A DNA stretch of 64,000 nt from Lumbricus rubellus (taxonomy: Eukaryota; Annelida; Clitellata; Crassiclitellata; Lumbricidae): contig OX243822.1 in the NCBI GenBank assembly GCA_945859605.1, forward strand, positions 7,652,856-7,716,855, in the 5' to 3' direction. How positions within the stretch are numbered: the stretch's first letter is position 1; each line of letters starts with the position of its first letter. Shown piece by piece: positions 28,850 to 64,000 of the stretch. The notes beneath the pieces are model-generated. The model ran no database searches. It saw nothing but the letters and a program-made list of their open reading frames with translations, and was not told the DNA's origin. A program made the position numbers and the translations under genes.

Positions 28850-29046
28850 AAATCATCATTAGACTACATCGCTATAATCTGAAGACAAATACGCATAGGC
28901 CGTGGTACATCCATATTAGGTAAAGCAATGCATAGGACTGCATGTATAGCATATTATAATGTTCGTCTATATGTAAGCTTATATTTGGCTTTGAGTGAAA
29001 ACCGATCTTATAATAACGGCCATGGCATCAGTAATGACGCCCATTA

Positions 29047-29432
29047 CTTTCTCTGTCTGTATGTCTGTCTCCCTTTCCTCTATCTGTCTGTTTGTGTGTG
29101 TGTCTGCCTGTTGTCTATCTATCCCTCTCTTCGGTCTGTCTGTCTCTTTGTGTCTGTCTGTCTGCCTGCTTGTCTGTCTGTGTTTATCTCTCTCTCTCTC
29201 TCTCTTCATCTGTCTGTCTGTCTCTTTTCTGTCTGTCTGTGTCTATCTCTCTTCTGTCTGTCTGTCCGTCTGTATGTGTGTCTCTCTCTCTTCTGTCTGT
29301 TTGTCTATATGCCTGTCTGTGTCTATCTCTGTCTGTCTGTCTATCTCTGTCTGTTTGTCTGTGTCTATCTTTGTCTGTCCGTCTGTCTCTCTCTTCTGTC
29401 TGTTTGTCTATCTGCCTGCCTGTGTCTATCGC

Positions 29433-29465
<33 letters not shown>

Positions 29466-29910
29466 GCGTCCTTCTTTCTCTTCTTGGTCGTATCATCGTC
29501 CAATGCTAATCTGTTAATTGCCCGATGCCGTGTTCTGGGGCGAGGGAGAGAGAGAAGCGGATGGATCCGGTAGAAAAAACAAATCACAAGGAAAACGGTG
29601 ACCCAGGCTGCGACCAGGGTCACGAGGGTAACGATACAATCACGAGACTTTAAGTCAAATGCGCAACAGACAGACAGACGGACGAATAGACAAACAGACA
29701 GACGAATAGGCAAGCAGACAGATTGACAGACGAATACAAACAAACAGATATATAGTGAGACAGACGAAGAGGCAGACAGGCAAACGAATGGGCAAACAGA
29801 CGAATAGGCAAACAGACAGACACACGAATAGGCAAACAGACAGAGTGAGACAGACGACTAGGCAGACAGATAGTCGAGACAGACGAATAGGCAGACACAT
29901 GGGCGTCCGC
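29047..29910. repeat. (TCTG)n array followed by inverse (CAGA)n array
   Basis: Positions 29047-29470 are TCTG-rich and 29660-29910 CAGA-rich, with about 190 bp of unique sequence between. The arms are complementary and could pair. Reading frames in both arms are repeat artefacts. Confidence 0.9.
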
Positions 29911-30199
29911 AGCGGGGCACAAGGGGGCGCAAGTGTGCCCCTCTGGATTTTCGCATAGTTGCACATAACTTTAGATTATTTGGTTGTGGTTGTTACAACG
30001 CGATTTTCAAAGTGATTTTCGATTCGTTCCACAAGCTGAACCTATATTTCTTTCTTTGGGCGCATAACGTATAGGCAGGCTATAGGATTCTCTCGTGGTA
30101 ATATTATGGAAATTCAAACTGTCACCCATTAAATTTAGACCATGTGACAATTATTTAAAAATTTGCGCCCCCCTAGAAAAATTCCTGCGGACGCCCATG
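29898..30199. mobile_element. hAT MITE inserted in a CAGA microsatellite (302 bp)
   Basis: The ends CATGGGCGTCCGCAG and CTGCGGACGCCCATG are perfect inverted repeats. The target duplication GGCAGACA is exact at 29890-29897 and 30200-30207. The microsatellite resumes on the right as CAGACAGACA. Confidence 0.9.
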
Positions 30200-30279
30200 G
30201 GCAGACAGACACAGACAGACAGACAGACAGACCAGACGAGCGTTCAGAACGGTTCTACCATGGCTGGTGCCAGTGTTTA

Positions 30280-30600
30280 ATCTAGACGTGTCGGGGGGGG
30301 GGAATTCCCCACCCCATGAATGACATTCTCCCCAGAAAAATCTTGAGCTGTTGTTGCTCACATGGATGCACGTACAATTCACCCCCCCCCTCATCCCAAA
30401 AGATATCGACAGATTTTTAAGTATCGAAGTATCGAAGTCTGTCGGAAATTTTGGGTGAGAGACTAAAAAAGTCAGAAATTTTCGAGTCAAAGGGTGTTGG
30501 TGACTCGCCTCAGCGGTTATCGTCCGTCCAAAACGACTGTTTTCCCCGCCCCCCGCAGAAACCGGAATGCCCCTTCCCCCCCCCCCCCCCCCCCAAGCAG
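30280..30600. repeat. C-rich interspersed repeat fragment
   Basis: Contains GTTTAATCTAGACGTGTC, several C8-C18 runs and TTGAGCTGTTGTTGCTCACATGGATGCACG, partly shared with 25536-25600. Element limits are unclear. Confidence 0.4.
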
Positions 30601-30719
30601 AGGGATTAGATTAAGACTGAAAGTTCTATTGGTGCACCACTTGACGAAAAGAGGTAGGCCTACAAATACTCCGCATCGATTTCTACATACTAATTAATTC
30701 ATGAACAAATACGTTATAC

Positions 30720-30800
30720 GCTTGGCTGGGAGCGCCTCCGAGTAGGCTTCGTGAAGGGGCGCTATATAAATTTTCAAAATGAATGAATGAATAATAATGC
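30720..30800 (+). mobile_element. SINE tail fragment followed by GAAT repeats
   Basis: TTGGCTGGGAGCGCCTC...GAAGGGGCGCTATATAAAT and a short (GAAT)n. The same tail occurs at 39752-39815 and 48992-49060, and inverted at 49068-49135. Confidence 0.65.
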
Positions 30801-32045
30801 AAATGCCCACGGTCTCTTTATAGCGAACCGGAAAATTATGGCCTCAAAGACCCTGTTCATTTTCCAATGAATTTGATCTGGTTGGCAAAAGTGGATCCTC
30901 TATTGCACTTTGCTCATCGCTACTACCAAAAACAAATAGCAGAAGTCCTTGGCAGACATACATGGACGGCCAATAAATCACCTGATGCCTCTGTTACACA
31001 TGCAAAGCGGTTGAACATCACTCTGCCATCTCATTCTATCTGGTCAACAGCACCCAAGTGTTCTTGCACAAGCCCCACATAAATGTACACTCACGACAAT
31101 TAAAACGAAAGAAATACAATGTCCATTGTGTTATTCTGTTGTTCAAAGTACTTTATTAAAGATTTGTAACTTAACTTTAAAATGTAACTACTCTTTGATT
31201 AGAAATTCGAAATGTCATTTTCAGTGGACAATTTCTAACAACGTTCACCGTTTTCTGAATGGCAAAAAACTAACTTTTAAACAAGACAAATTTTCTAGTA
31301 GGGCTTAATATTAAACCATCCACTTCCACAGTAGAGATCTTTACAAGGCGCTATATAAATCTATGTGATTGCACCATCCATAGGTGATAAACAAAACGCC
31401 GGCTTCACCATTAAGTATAAAAAAATCTACAGCCTAGGGTCTCATAATAATCTGCAGGAGGTCTTAAAAACTTTGTAGACCCCAAATAAATATTTTAGTG
31501 AATGTCAGCATTAATCTAAAACTTATATTAAAGTGTGTTTTTTTCTCCACAATTATATGCAATATAAAAATCTATTATATATAGAATTTCATACCACAAG
31601 CAAAAAAACCATGATCAGTATATGCATTCATAGGAAAATATTCACTTTAAATGCTTTATCATCAAACAATTGAAAGGCATGTACCGGTACATGTATGTTT
31701 TCAAGTTTTGTGCAACCTTTTGGTGTAGGCCCTCAAATTTCTTAACAAGGGCCTCCAAACTGCATATGTTTTAGGGTCAAACCAAGTCTAAATCCGGCCC
31801 TGGAAAATATTTCGGCACACCAAGTCCCCCTACTTTCACATCGCAAACACAATCTTGTTCAGAATTGTAAATTTGACACATAATTGTTTTCGCCGGGCAA
31901 ATTCTATCGCAGAAGATTCCTTAGTCTACCGAAAGACACTGTATCATCATCATCGCACAGTCACAACATTCAGTCTAAGAGCGTCACAGTGGGATACAGT
32001 TTTGTCACCATCAGCAGCAGCAACATCATCAAAGAAGTGCGACGA
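30801..32045. other. Gene-free stretch, nothing recognised
   Basis: A 71-codon frame at 30867-31082 has no recognisable domain. A SINE tail fragment (CTTTACAAGGCGCTATATAAAT) lies near 31330-31355 and a lone hAT end (AATCCGGCCCTG) near 31791-31802. On the minus strand this is downstream of the PKC gene and may contain its polyadenylation site. Confidence 0.4.
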
Positions 32046-32945
32046 CAATAGGAAGTGCAGACAAAACAACGATATGGCAAGTGCAGAAAGAAGAAATGCA
32101 CGCAAGATGGTGTGGCAAGTCTACAAAGAAGAAATGCAGACAAGATGATGTGGCAAGTCTACAAAGAAGAAATGCAAACAAGAGGATGTGGCAAGTTCAC
32201 AAAGAAGAAGTGCAGACAAGATGGCGCGGCAAGTCCACAAAGAAGAAACGCAGACAAGACAATGTGGCAAGTCCACAAAGAAGAAACGCAGACAAAACAA
32301 CAATGTGGCAAGTGCAGAAAGAAGAAATGCAGACAAGACGATGTGGCAAGTCAACAAAGAAGAAATGCAGACAAGACGATGTGGCAAGTCTACAAAGAAG
32401 AAATGCAGACAAGAAGATGTGGCAAGTCAACAAAGAAGAAATGCAGACAAGACGATGTGGCAAGTCCACAAAGAAGAAATGCAGACAAGACGATGTGGCA
32501 AGTCCACAAAGAAGAAACGCAGGCAAGACGGAGTGGCAAGTCCACAAAGAAGAAATGCAGACAAAACAATGTGGCAAGTTCAGAAATAAGTAATACAGAC
32601 AAGATAGCGTGGCAAGTCTATAAAGAAGAAATGCAAACAAGACGAAGTGGCAAGTCCACAAAGAAGAAATGCAGACAAGACGAAGTGGCAAGTCCACAAA
32701 GAAGAAATGCAGACAAGACGAAGTGGCAAGTCCACAAAGAAGAAATACACACAAGAGGATGTGGCAAGCTGGCAAAGAAGAAATGCAGACAAGACGATGT
32801 GGCAAGTCCACAAAGAAGAAATGCAAACAAGAGGATGTGGCAAGTCCACAAAGAAGAAATGCAGTCAAAACAACGATGTGGCAAGTGCAGAAAGTTCACA
32901 AAGGAGAAATGCAGACAAGACGAGGCATAAAGTCCACGCAACGGG
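32046..32945 (-). repeat. 38-bp minisatellite directly after the PKC stop codon
   Basis: About 23 copies of a 38-bp unit with core AGAAGAAATGCAGACAAGA and GTGGCAAGTCCACAAAG (plus-strand reading). Thirty-eight is not a multiple of three, so every frame on each strand is open for long stretches and gives spurious repeat proteins. On the minus strand the array starts within ~10 nt after the PKC stop at 32951, so it most likely forms the beginning of the 3' UTR. Confidence 0.95.
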
Positions 32946-32950
32946 GAAGT

Positions 32951-59037
<26,087 letters not shown>

Positions 59038-59289
59038 TTTTACCCCCACCAGGTCAGAGGAGGGTCACCACAACCCTCGCTCCTCGGTCACAGAGGGGAG
59101 GTGGGGGAGTGGAAGAGGTCACCGGGTCACGAGATCAACCCTACAACGCAATAATCATCAAATGCAATGAACGTTATTGTATAGACAAGTCGTAAATATT
59201 AATATTGCATTGTATTATATTAAAGCATTTACAGAGCGCCTCTAACAATAGAATTGGAATTGAACATTCATACAGCATCTTTTTGAATC
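59038..59289. other. PKC 5' region
   Basis: Upstream of the PKC start codon on the minus strand. No TATA box or clear splice acceptor for an upstream non-coding exon could be assigned by eye. Confidence 0.3.
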
Positions 59290-60190
59290 TTAACCCGTAA
59301 AACGCCGGAACCGAACGGGTGCGGTTCCGAGATTTTTTTGGCAGAACGCCGGAACCGCGTATAGCCGGTTCCGCATTATGTTGAATGTCGGTGCCGCCTA
59401 TATAGCCAATATACCTATATACCTATATATACCTGTATATATACCTATATACCTATGTTTATACCTATATATTTACACTTATATATACATATATATTATA
59501 TATATACCTATTATACTTATATATACCCATAAGCCTACTTATATATACCCATAAACCTAGATATCCCTATACACTTATATACCTATATATACCTTTATAC
59601 CTATATATAGTATATTATATACCTATATATACACCTATATATACCTACATATACATACATGCCTATATATATACCTATTTATACCTACATATATATACCT
59701 AAATACCCCCACAACCTAGATTTGCCTGTATATATAGGCCTAATATATACTTATATATTTATATATACACCTTTATACCTATACATACCTATATATATAT
59801 ACCTATATGTACTATATACCTTTAATGTAAATACCTACATAGGGCCTATATACCAATATATCTATATATTTGAATTGATTTATGGCCCTGGCGAAACTTG
59901 CGCCCGCATCAACCGCTCCTCTATAATAGATAGCTACCAGTCGACCCTGTCCTGTGCTGTCGGCGTCGCCCATCCTCAGACAGTCTATATAGGCCTATAA
60001 CCATATATACACCTATATATGGTACTATTATATACTTATATACCTATATTTATACCTATATATACCTATGTACCTATATGCCTCACTGTTTCTCAATGAG
60101 TCATGACGTTTCGAAGTATATTGCATCAAAAAAGTATTCGGCGTCCAGCGTCGTTAAAACTCACAAAGTATGCGGCAGTTTAAGGGTTAA
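59290..60190. mobile_element. Probable piggyBac-type MITE swollen by TATACCTA repeats
   Basis: The left end reads TTAACCCGTAAAACGCCGG and the right end reads GGCAGTTTAAGGGTTAA, so TTAA duplications (59290-59293, 60187-60190) flank CCC...GGG inverted ends, a piggyBac hallmark. The interior (59400-60080) is a TATATACCTATATACC microsatellite. No transposase. Confidence 0.55.
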
Positions 60191-60212
60191 GCAAACTGAT
60201 TATGGGAGTCGT

Positions 60213-60214
60213 AC

Positions 60215-60249
<35 letters not shown>

Positions 60250-60298
60250 GTCAATCGGTCAATCAGTCAGTCAATCAGTCAATCAGTCAATCAATTGT
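60213..60298 (+). repeat. (TCAA)n repeat
   Basis: TCAATCAATCAG tetranucleotide array. Confidence 0.93.
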
Positions 60299-60494
60299 GA
60301 AACTGGTCAAACTCATGCAGAGCATTATGATATTATATTACCCTCTGGAGAAATTATACGGAGAAGCTTCAGAAAAGGTTTAGATTGTCATGTTGCTGAC
60401 TGGTACATATTGGGACTGATGAACATAAAATAATTATGACAGCGAAGACACTGGTTGCGATATTGATGATGATGGTCATGATGACAATGACGGT

Positions 60495-60852
60495 CATAGG
60501 CGTAGGAGACGGGGGTCCAGGGGGGGCAAATGCCCCCCAAATTTCGGGCAAGTCTGATTTTTCGGGCAAGGAGACCCGGAAAAATAAAAAAGTTTTAACT
60601 TTTTTTAACTTTTTTTAATTTTTCCGGGTCTTCTTGCCCGAAAAATCAGACTTGCCCGAACAAAAAACCTTTCGGGCAAAAAGTAACGGGAAATTTCAGA
60701 AGATTTTGGCCGGATGACTAGAAAAAGGTCGTCAGATTTTTCGGGCAAACGCAACGGAAATTTTTCTTAAGATTTCGGCCGGACGAAAAAAATTTTTCGG
60801 GCAAAAGTCTCAGTTTTGCCCCCCCAACGCTGAAATGTCCCCTACGCCTATG
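60495..60852. mobile_element. hAT MITE, CATAGGCGTA family, copy 2 (358 bp)
   Basis: The ends CATAGGCGTAGG and CCTACGCCTATG are perfect inverted repeats. The target duplication ATGACGGT is exact (60487-60494 and 60853-60860). Inside, GGGCAAGTCTGATTTTTCGG and its inverse form a hairpin. Related to 27888-28117. Confidence 0.92.
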
Positions 60853-60860
60853 ATGACGGT

Positions 60861-62215
60861 CGTGATGATAATGATGATGACGACGACGACGATGGTCACT
60901 ATGACATGATGAATGCAATGACAATCACACAGTCTAAAGCGTCCCCATCCGGTCTTAGAACAGAATGCCAAACGTCTTTCGGGTGCTTATGAACATAAAA
61001 AATAATGACAGCCCCCTCTGACCCCACTCCAGGCAACAATCATCACACTGCCAATATTAGATACCATCATTTTAATATAAACAACATCAGGCCAACAAAA
61101 TTAATGCAGATCATTCTCGTGAACGTTAACTCATAGACTTCTAGATTACTTTAGGTGCTAAAGATATAGAAACCCTTGGTTAACTCTACGACCCGAAGTC
61201 AGAAGAAATGCACAAGGACCTCTGGCTAAATTGTAAATGTAGAAGATGACTAAATTGTATTATAGGAGATGGCTACACTGTATTATAGGAGATGGCTAAA
61301 TACTACTGTATTATATGAACACTCCAAACACCCCCCTACCCCACTCCCACACAACACTCTTATAAGTCGGCAGGCGGCGCCAGCGCTTTGTTTACTCGTT
61401 CTCTCTGAGGCTCTCTGGTTCTTTCGTTCTGTCGATCCCTATGTGTCCTCAACAGGCGGTCGAAGATAAATGGAATGAAAAGAAGAATATTGCGAAAGAT
61501 GCCAGACGCTTTCCAGTGTGGAATCAGCCATCCATGTGGATATCTGGATATGATTAATTTCAGATCCTTATGCGTGAGTCGCTATCACAATCGAATTTAT
61601 GTGATCACCACAACCACTATCACCTGCCCTCTCACCACCACGACCACCACCACTACCACCACCACTACCACCACCATCACCAGGCACCCACCCTCTTACC
61701 ACAACCACCTCCACCACTACTATGGATGAATTTCATATGCACACATCACGTTACTCTATGCTCACTGATGCACTAAACTCGAAACTTCTGACCGTGCGTG
61801 TGTGTGTATGAGAGTGTGTGTGCAATGTATATTAATATTTATATATACATGTAATGTATATATATATACTATATATATTATATGACTGACTGACTGACTG
61901 ACTGACAATATTCGTGGTGTGGTCATACATGCCGCTCTATCTCTCTATGGCTCTAATCTAAACAGCAGCAATGCAGCATAGATGTGAAGCGCTGAAATCA
62001 GATATACATGTATGAATCCTTGAACCATCATGCAAACATGCTGGATAGTTCTCACAGCAGAGTAGTGTCAAGGATATTTCTACAACGCACGGCCAATGCT
62101 ATAATTATAATTGATGTGAAACGCTTAATTATCCAGACCTCAATGACTTCATTTGCTGTAGATTGGACGAAGCCGATGAAGCTGACACAATACCCGGATG
62201 TTATTCGGAAGGCCG
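60861..62215. other. Gene-free stretch with short repeats
   Basis: CCACCA-type repeat at 61623-61720, TG/AT tracts at 61798-61880, (GACT)n at 61884-61905. No convincing gene. Confidence 0.55.
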
Positions 62216-62935
62216 TCTCCAGATATATATATATATATATATATACATGTGTACATTATATATGTATATATATATGTATATATATATATATATAATACAC
62301 GACAGACGGTTATAAAGTCATTTCGACATATAGCAGACACTGACTGCTTAAGTGATAATAGCATAGAAGGTATACAGTGCACTAGAGAGAGAGAGACCCA
62401 CAAAAGAGGTGATATAATAATAATTATAATAAGTTGGTTCCCATTGCCGTTGGTCATTTGTCATCTCCAGTGGTCCTCACAGGGCAAATTTAGGGTCACC
62501 AACTCACCATGTCCTCTGTATTCATTCATTCATTCATTCATTCATTCATTCATTCATTCATTCATTCGTTCGTTCATTCATTCAATTAATCAATCAATCA
62601 AGCATTCATTCAATCATCCATCCATTCATTCATTCATTCATTCATTCATTCGTTCGTTCATTCATTCATTCATTCAATTAATCAATCAATCAATCAAGCA
62701 TTCATTCAATCATCCATCCATTCATTCATTCATTCAAGCATTCATTCATTCATTCATCCATCCATTCATTCATTCATTCAATCAAGCATTCATTCAATCA
62801 ATCATTCATTCATTCATTCAGTAAGACAGACTTTCCGCCCACCCATCCGCTAGCCAGTCGCTCACTCACTCACTCTCTCACTCATTCACTCACTCATATA
62901 TATATAAATATATATATATATATGTATTCCTTTCA
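62216..62935 (+). repeat. AT tract and long (ATTC)n/(AATC)n array with higher-order repeat
   Basis: (AT)n at 62222-62295. TTCATTCATTCA arrays with CAATTAATCAATCAAT and ATCCATCC insertions repeat as ~110-bp blocks at 62519-62820. (CACT)n and AT tracts follow to 62925. Confidence 0.93.
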
Positions 62936-63169
62936 AATTACCTACTCGGGAGCCGTGCTGATCAAGCACTAAGAAAGCCACGAATGTAACCAGAACAGGT
63001 ACAGACTTCGATCGATAATTGGCATGGGGGCAGGAACTGAACAACTTTCTATATAGACAATAAGCTGCCAGTCGGTTCTAAGAACTTCATTACTGTGTTA
63101 GAATCACCCCCCCCCGGCCCTCCACCCCGCCACATATGGGTTAACACTATAACAATACACAGCAGTAGG

Positions 63170-63480
63170 CCTATACGTACAACTTTTTATAGCTACAGAT
63201 GGTTCTACACTTTAATAGCAACAGAATGGTTACAGACTTAAACAGTTGCATACTTAAATAGTTGCATATTTGAACACTTACATACTTGAACAGTAACATA
63301 CTTGAATAGTAACATACTTGAATAGTAACATACTTGAATAGTAACACACTTGAATACTTACATACTTGAATACTTACATAACTGAATAGTAACATAATTG
63401 AATAGTAACATACTTGAATACTTACATACTTGAATACTTACACATTTTGAATAGTTACATACTTGAATAGTTACAGATGC
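63170..63480 (+). repeat. 16-bp minisatellite ACATACTTGAATAGTA
   Basis: About 18 units of 14-16 bp, in variants with ACTTACATACTTGAAT. Confidence 0.92.
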
Positions 63481-64000
63481 TTACACACTCGAACAGGGCA
63501 ATTAACTGACTTGAAAATGACACACAACTGCCAAACCCTTCTTCAGCCTGCAATTCATCATTGTGTCACTGAAATTTAGGTCACCACAGCACGCCGCCAG
63601 TTATATTAGTTATAATATTAGCACCGGTTTATGTAAGCAGAGAAGCTTTCAAAAGCTCACTATTCCCCCCCCCCCGGGCCCCCCCCCTTTTTCAACGACC
63701 CATTATACACAGGACTGGCACCTCCTCTTGCAAATTCATCCAGTGACAAGTTTGTAGACGATTTAATATCGGGATCCATCTTGTTTACATAACAAATTCA
63801 TACAGTTGATCATCATAATATTATCAAAGCAAATTGACGAATTACTATCATGCGTGTGAAGTAAAATATTCTCTTTGTTGACTCAAAACACCGTGTTTAA
63901 TACTAGCATCAAAATTATACACCGGTGGCATCTTTGTTCATATGATTAAATGCGAAATGGCTGCAGAGCAATTTTCATGAGTAACCAGTGCTCAACTATT
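63481..64000. other. Gene-free end of window, nothing recognised
   Basis: C-runs near 63666-63690; no exon or repeat family recognised. Confidence 0.4.

Noticed and set aside
28928..29964. Cys/Leu/Val-rich and Arg/Gln/Thr-rich frames in TCTG/CAGA arrays
   Set aside because: Microsatellite artefacts, with mirrored versions on both strands.
30867..31082. 71-codon frame starting MNLIWLAKVDPLLHF
   Set aside because: No recognisable domain, no splice context and no codon-level evidence; left as unassigned.
32055..32930. Long overlapping reading frames encoding Lys/Gln/Arg-rich repeats (up to 291 codons) and Cys/Leu-rich repeats on the other strand
   Set aside because: They are translations of a 38-bp minisatellite in all frames. 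The unit length is not a multiple of three, and no frame has an independent start or codon bias.
32046..32945. CRISPR-like array (38-bp spaced repeat)
   Set aside because: There are no unique spacers, the whole unit is repeated head to tail, and the context is a eukaryotic gene.

Overview
This window is nuclear DNA of an animal, most likely a marine invertebrate. The evidence is an intron-rich protein kinase C gene with a metazoan domain order, many tRNA-derived SINEs, hAT, mariner and LINE remnants, dense microsatellites, and one nearly complete Polinton (Maverick). The repeated word TAGGCCTA suggests an echinoderm-like deuterostome, but this is only an impression.

Layout. Positions 1-5,490 are gene-free and filled with mobile elements. 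Several hAT-type elements can be delimited by terminal inverted repeats and 8-bp target duplications, with nested insertions. Positions ~5,490-19,145 hold a virus-like Polinton of 13 open reading frames. In order they are two fibre-like proteins, adenovirus-type protease, protein-primed family B DNA polymerase, a SAP/NUMOD-like protein, double-jelly-roll major capsid protein, a small basic virion-type protein, a conserved unknown protein, a dUTPase-fold-like protein, a glycine-rich membrane-active-type protein, penton-like minor capsid protein, packaging ATPase (all minus strand), then a zinc-ribbon/phospholipase A2 protein and a chromodomain integrase (plus strand). All reading frames are open, except that the integrase has no ATG upstream of its core and is offset by one frame from the phospholipase gene at an A7 run. 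I could not find the element's terminal inverted repeats.

Positions 19,145-32,940 are gene-free repeats: microsatellites, SINEs, a LINE reverse transcriptase relic, a mariner relic and several hAT MITEs. Positions 32,951-59,037 (minus strand) carry a complete novel-type protein kinase C gene of the delta/theta class. I resolved 15 coding exons whose phases all join to a 687-residue protein with C2-like, C1A, C1B, kinase and C-terminal tail regions. One intron has a GC donor and one exon is 32 bp. Almost every intron is filled by its own private minisatellite, and the region just after the stop codon is a 38-bp minisatellite. Positions 59,038-64,000 are gene-free repeats, including a probable piggyBac-type MITE and another hAT MITE.

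The most unusual points are: two Polinton fibre genes with a shared shaft and different heads (C1q-like and discoidin-like); adenain-type cleavage motifs concentrated in the small virion proteins; PKC exon 7 flanked by inverted copies of the same minisatellite; about 29 tandem copies of a 34-bp unit carrying an E-box in PKC intron 3; and the 38-bp array starting directly after the PKC stop codon.
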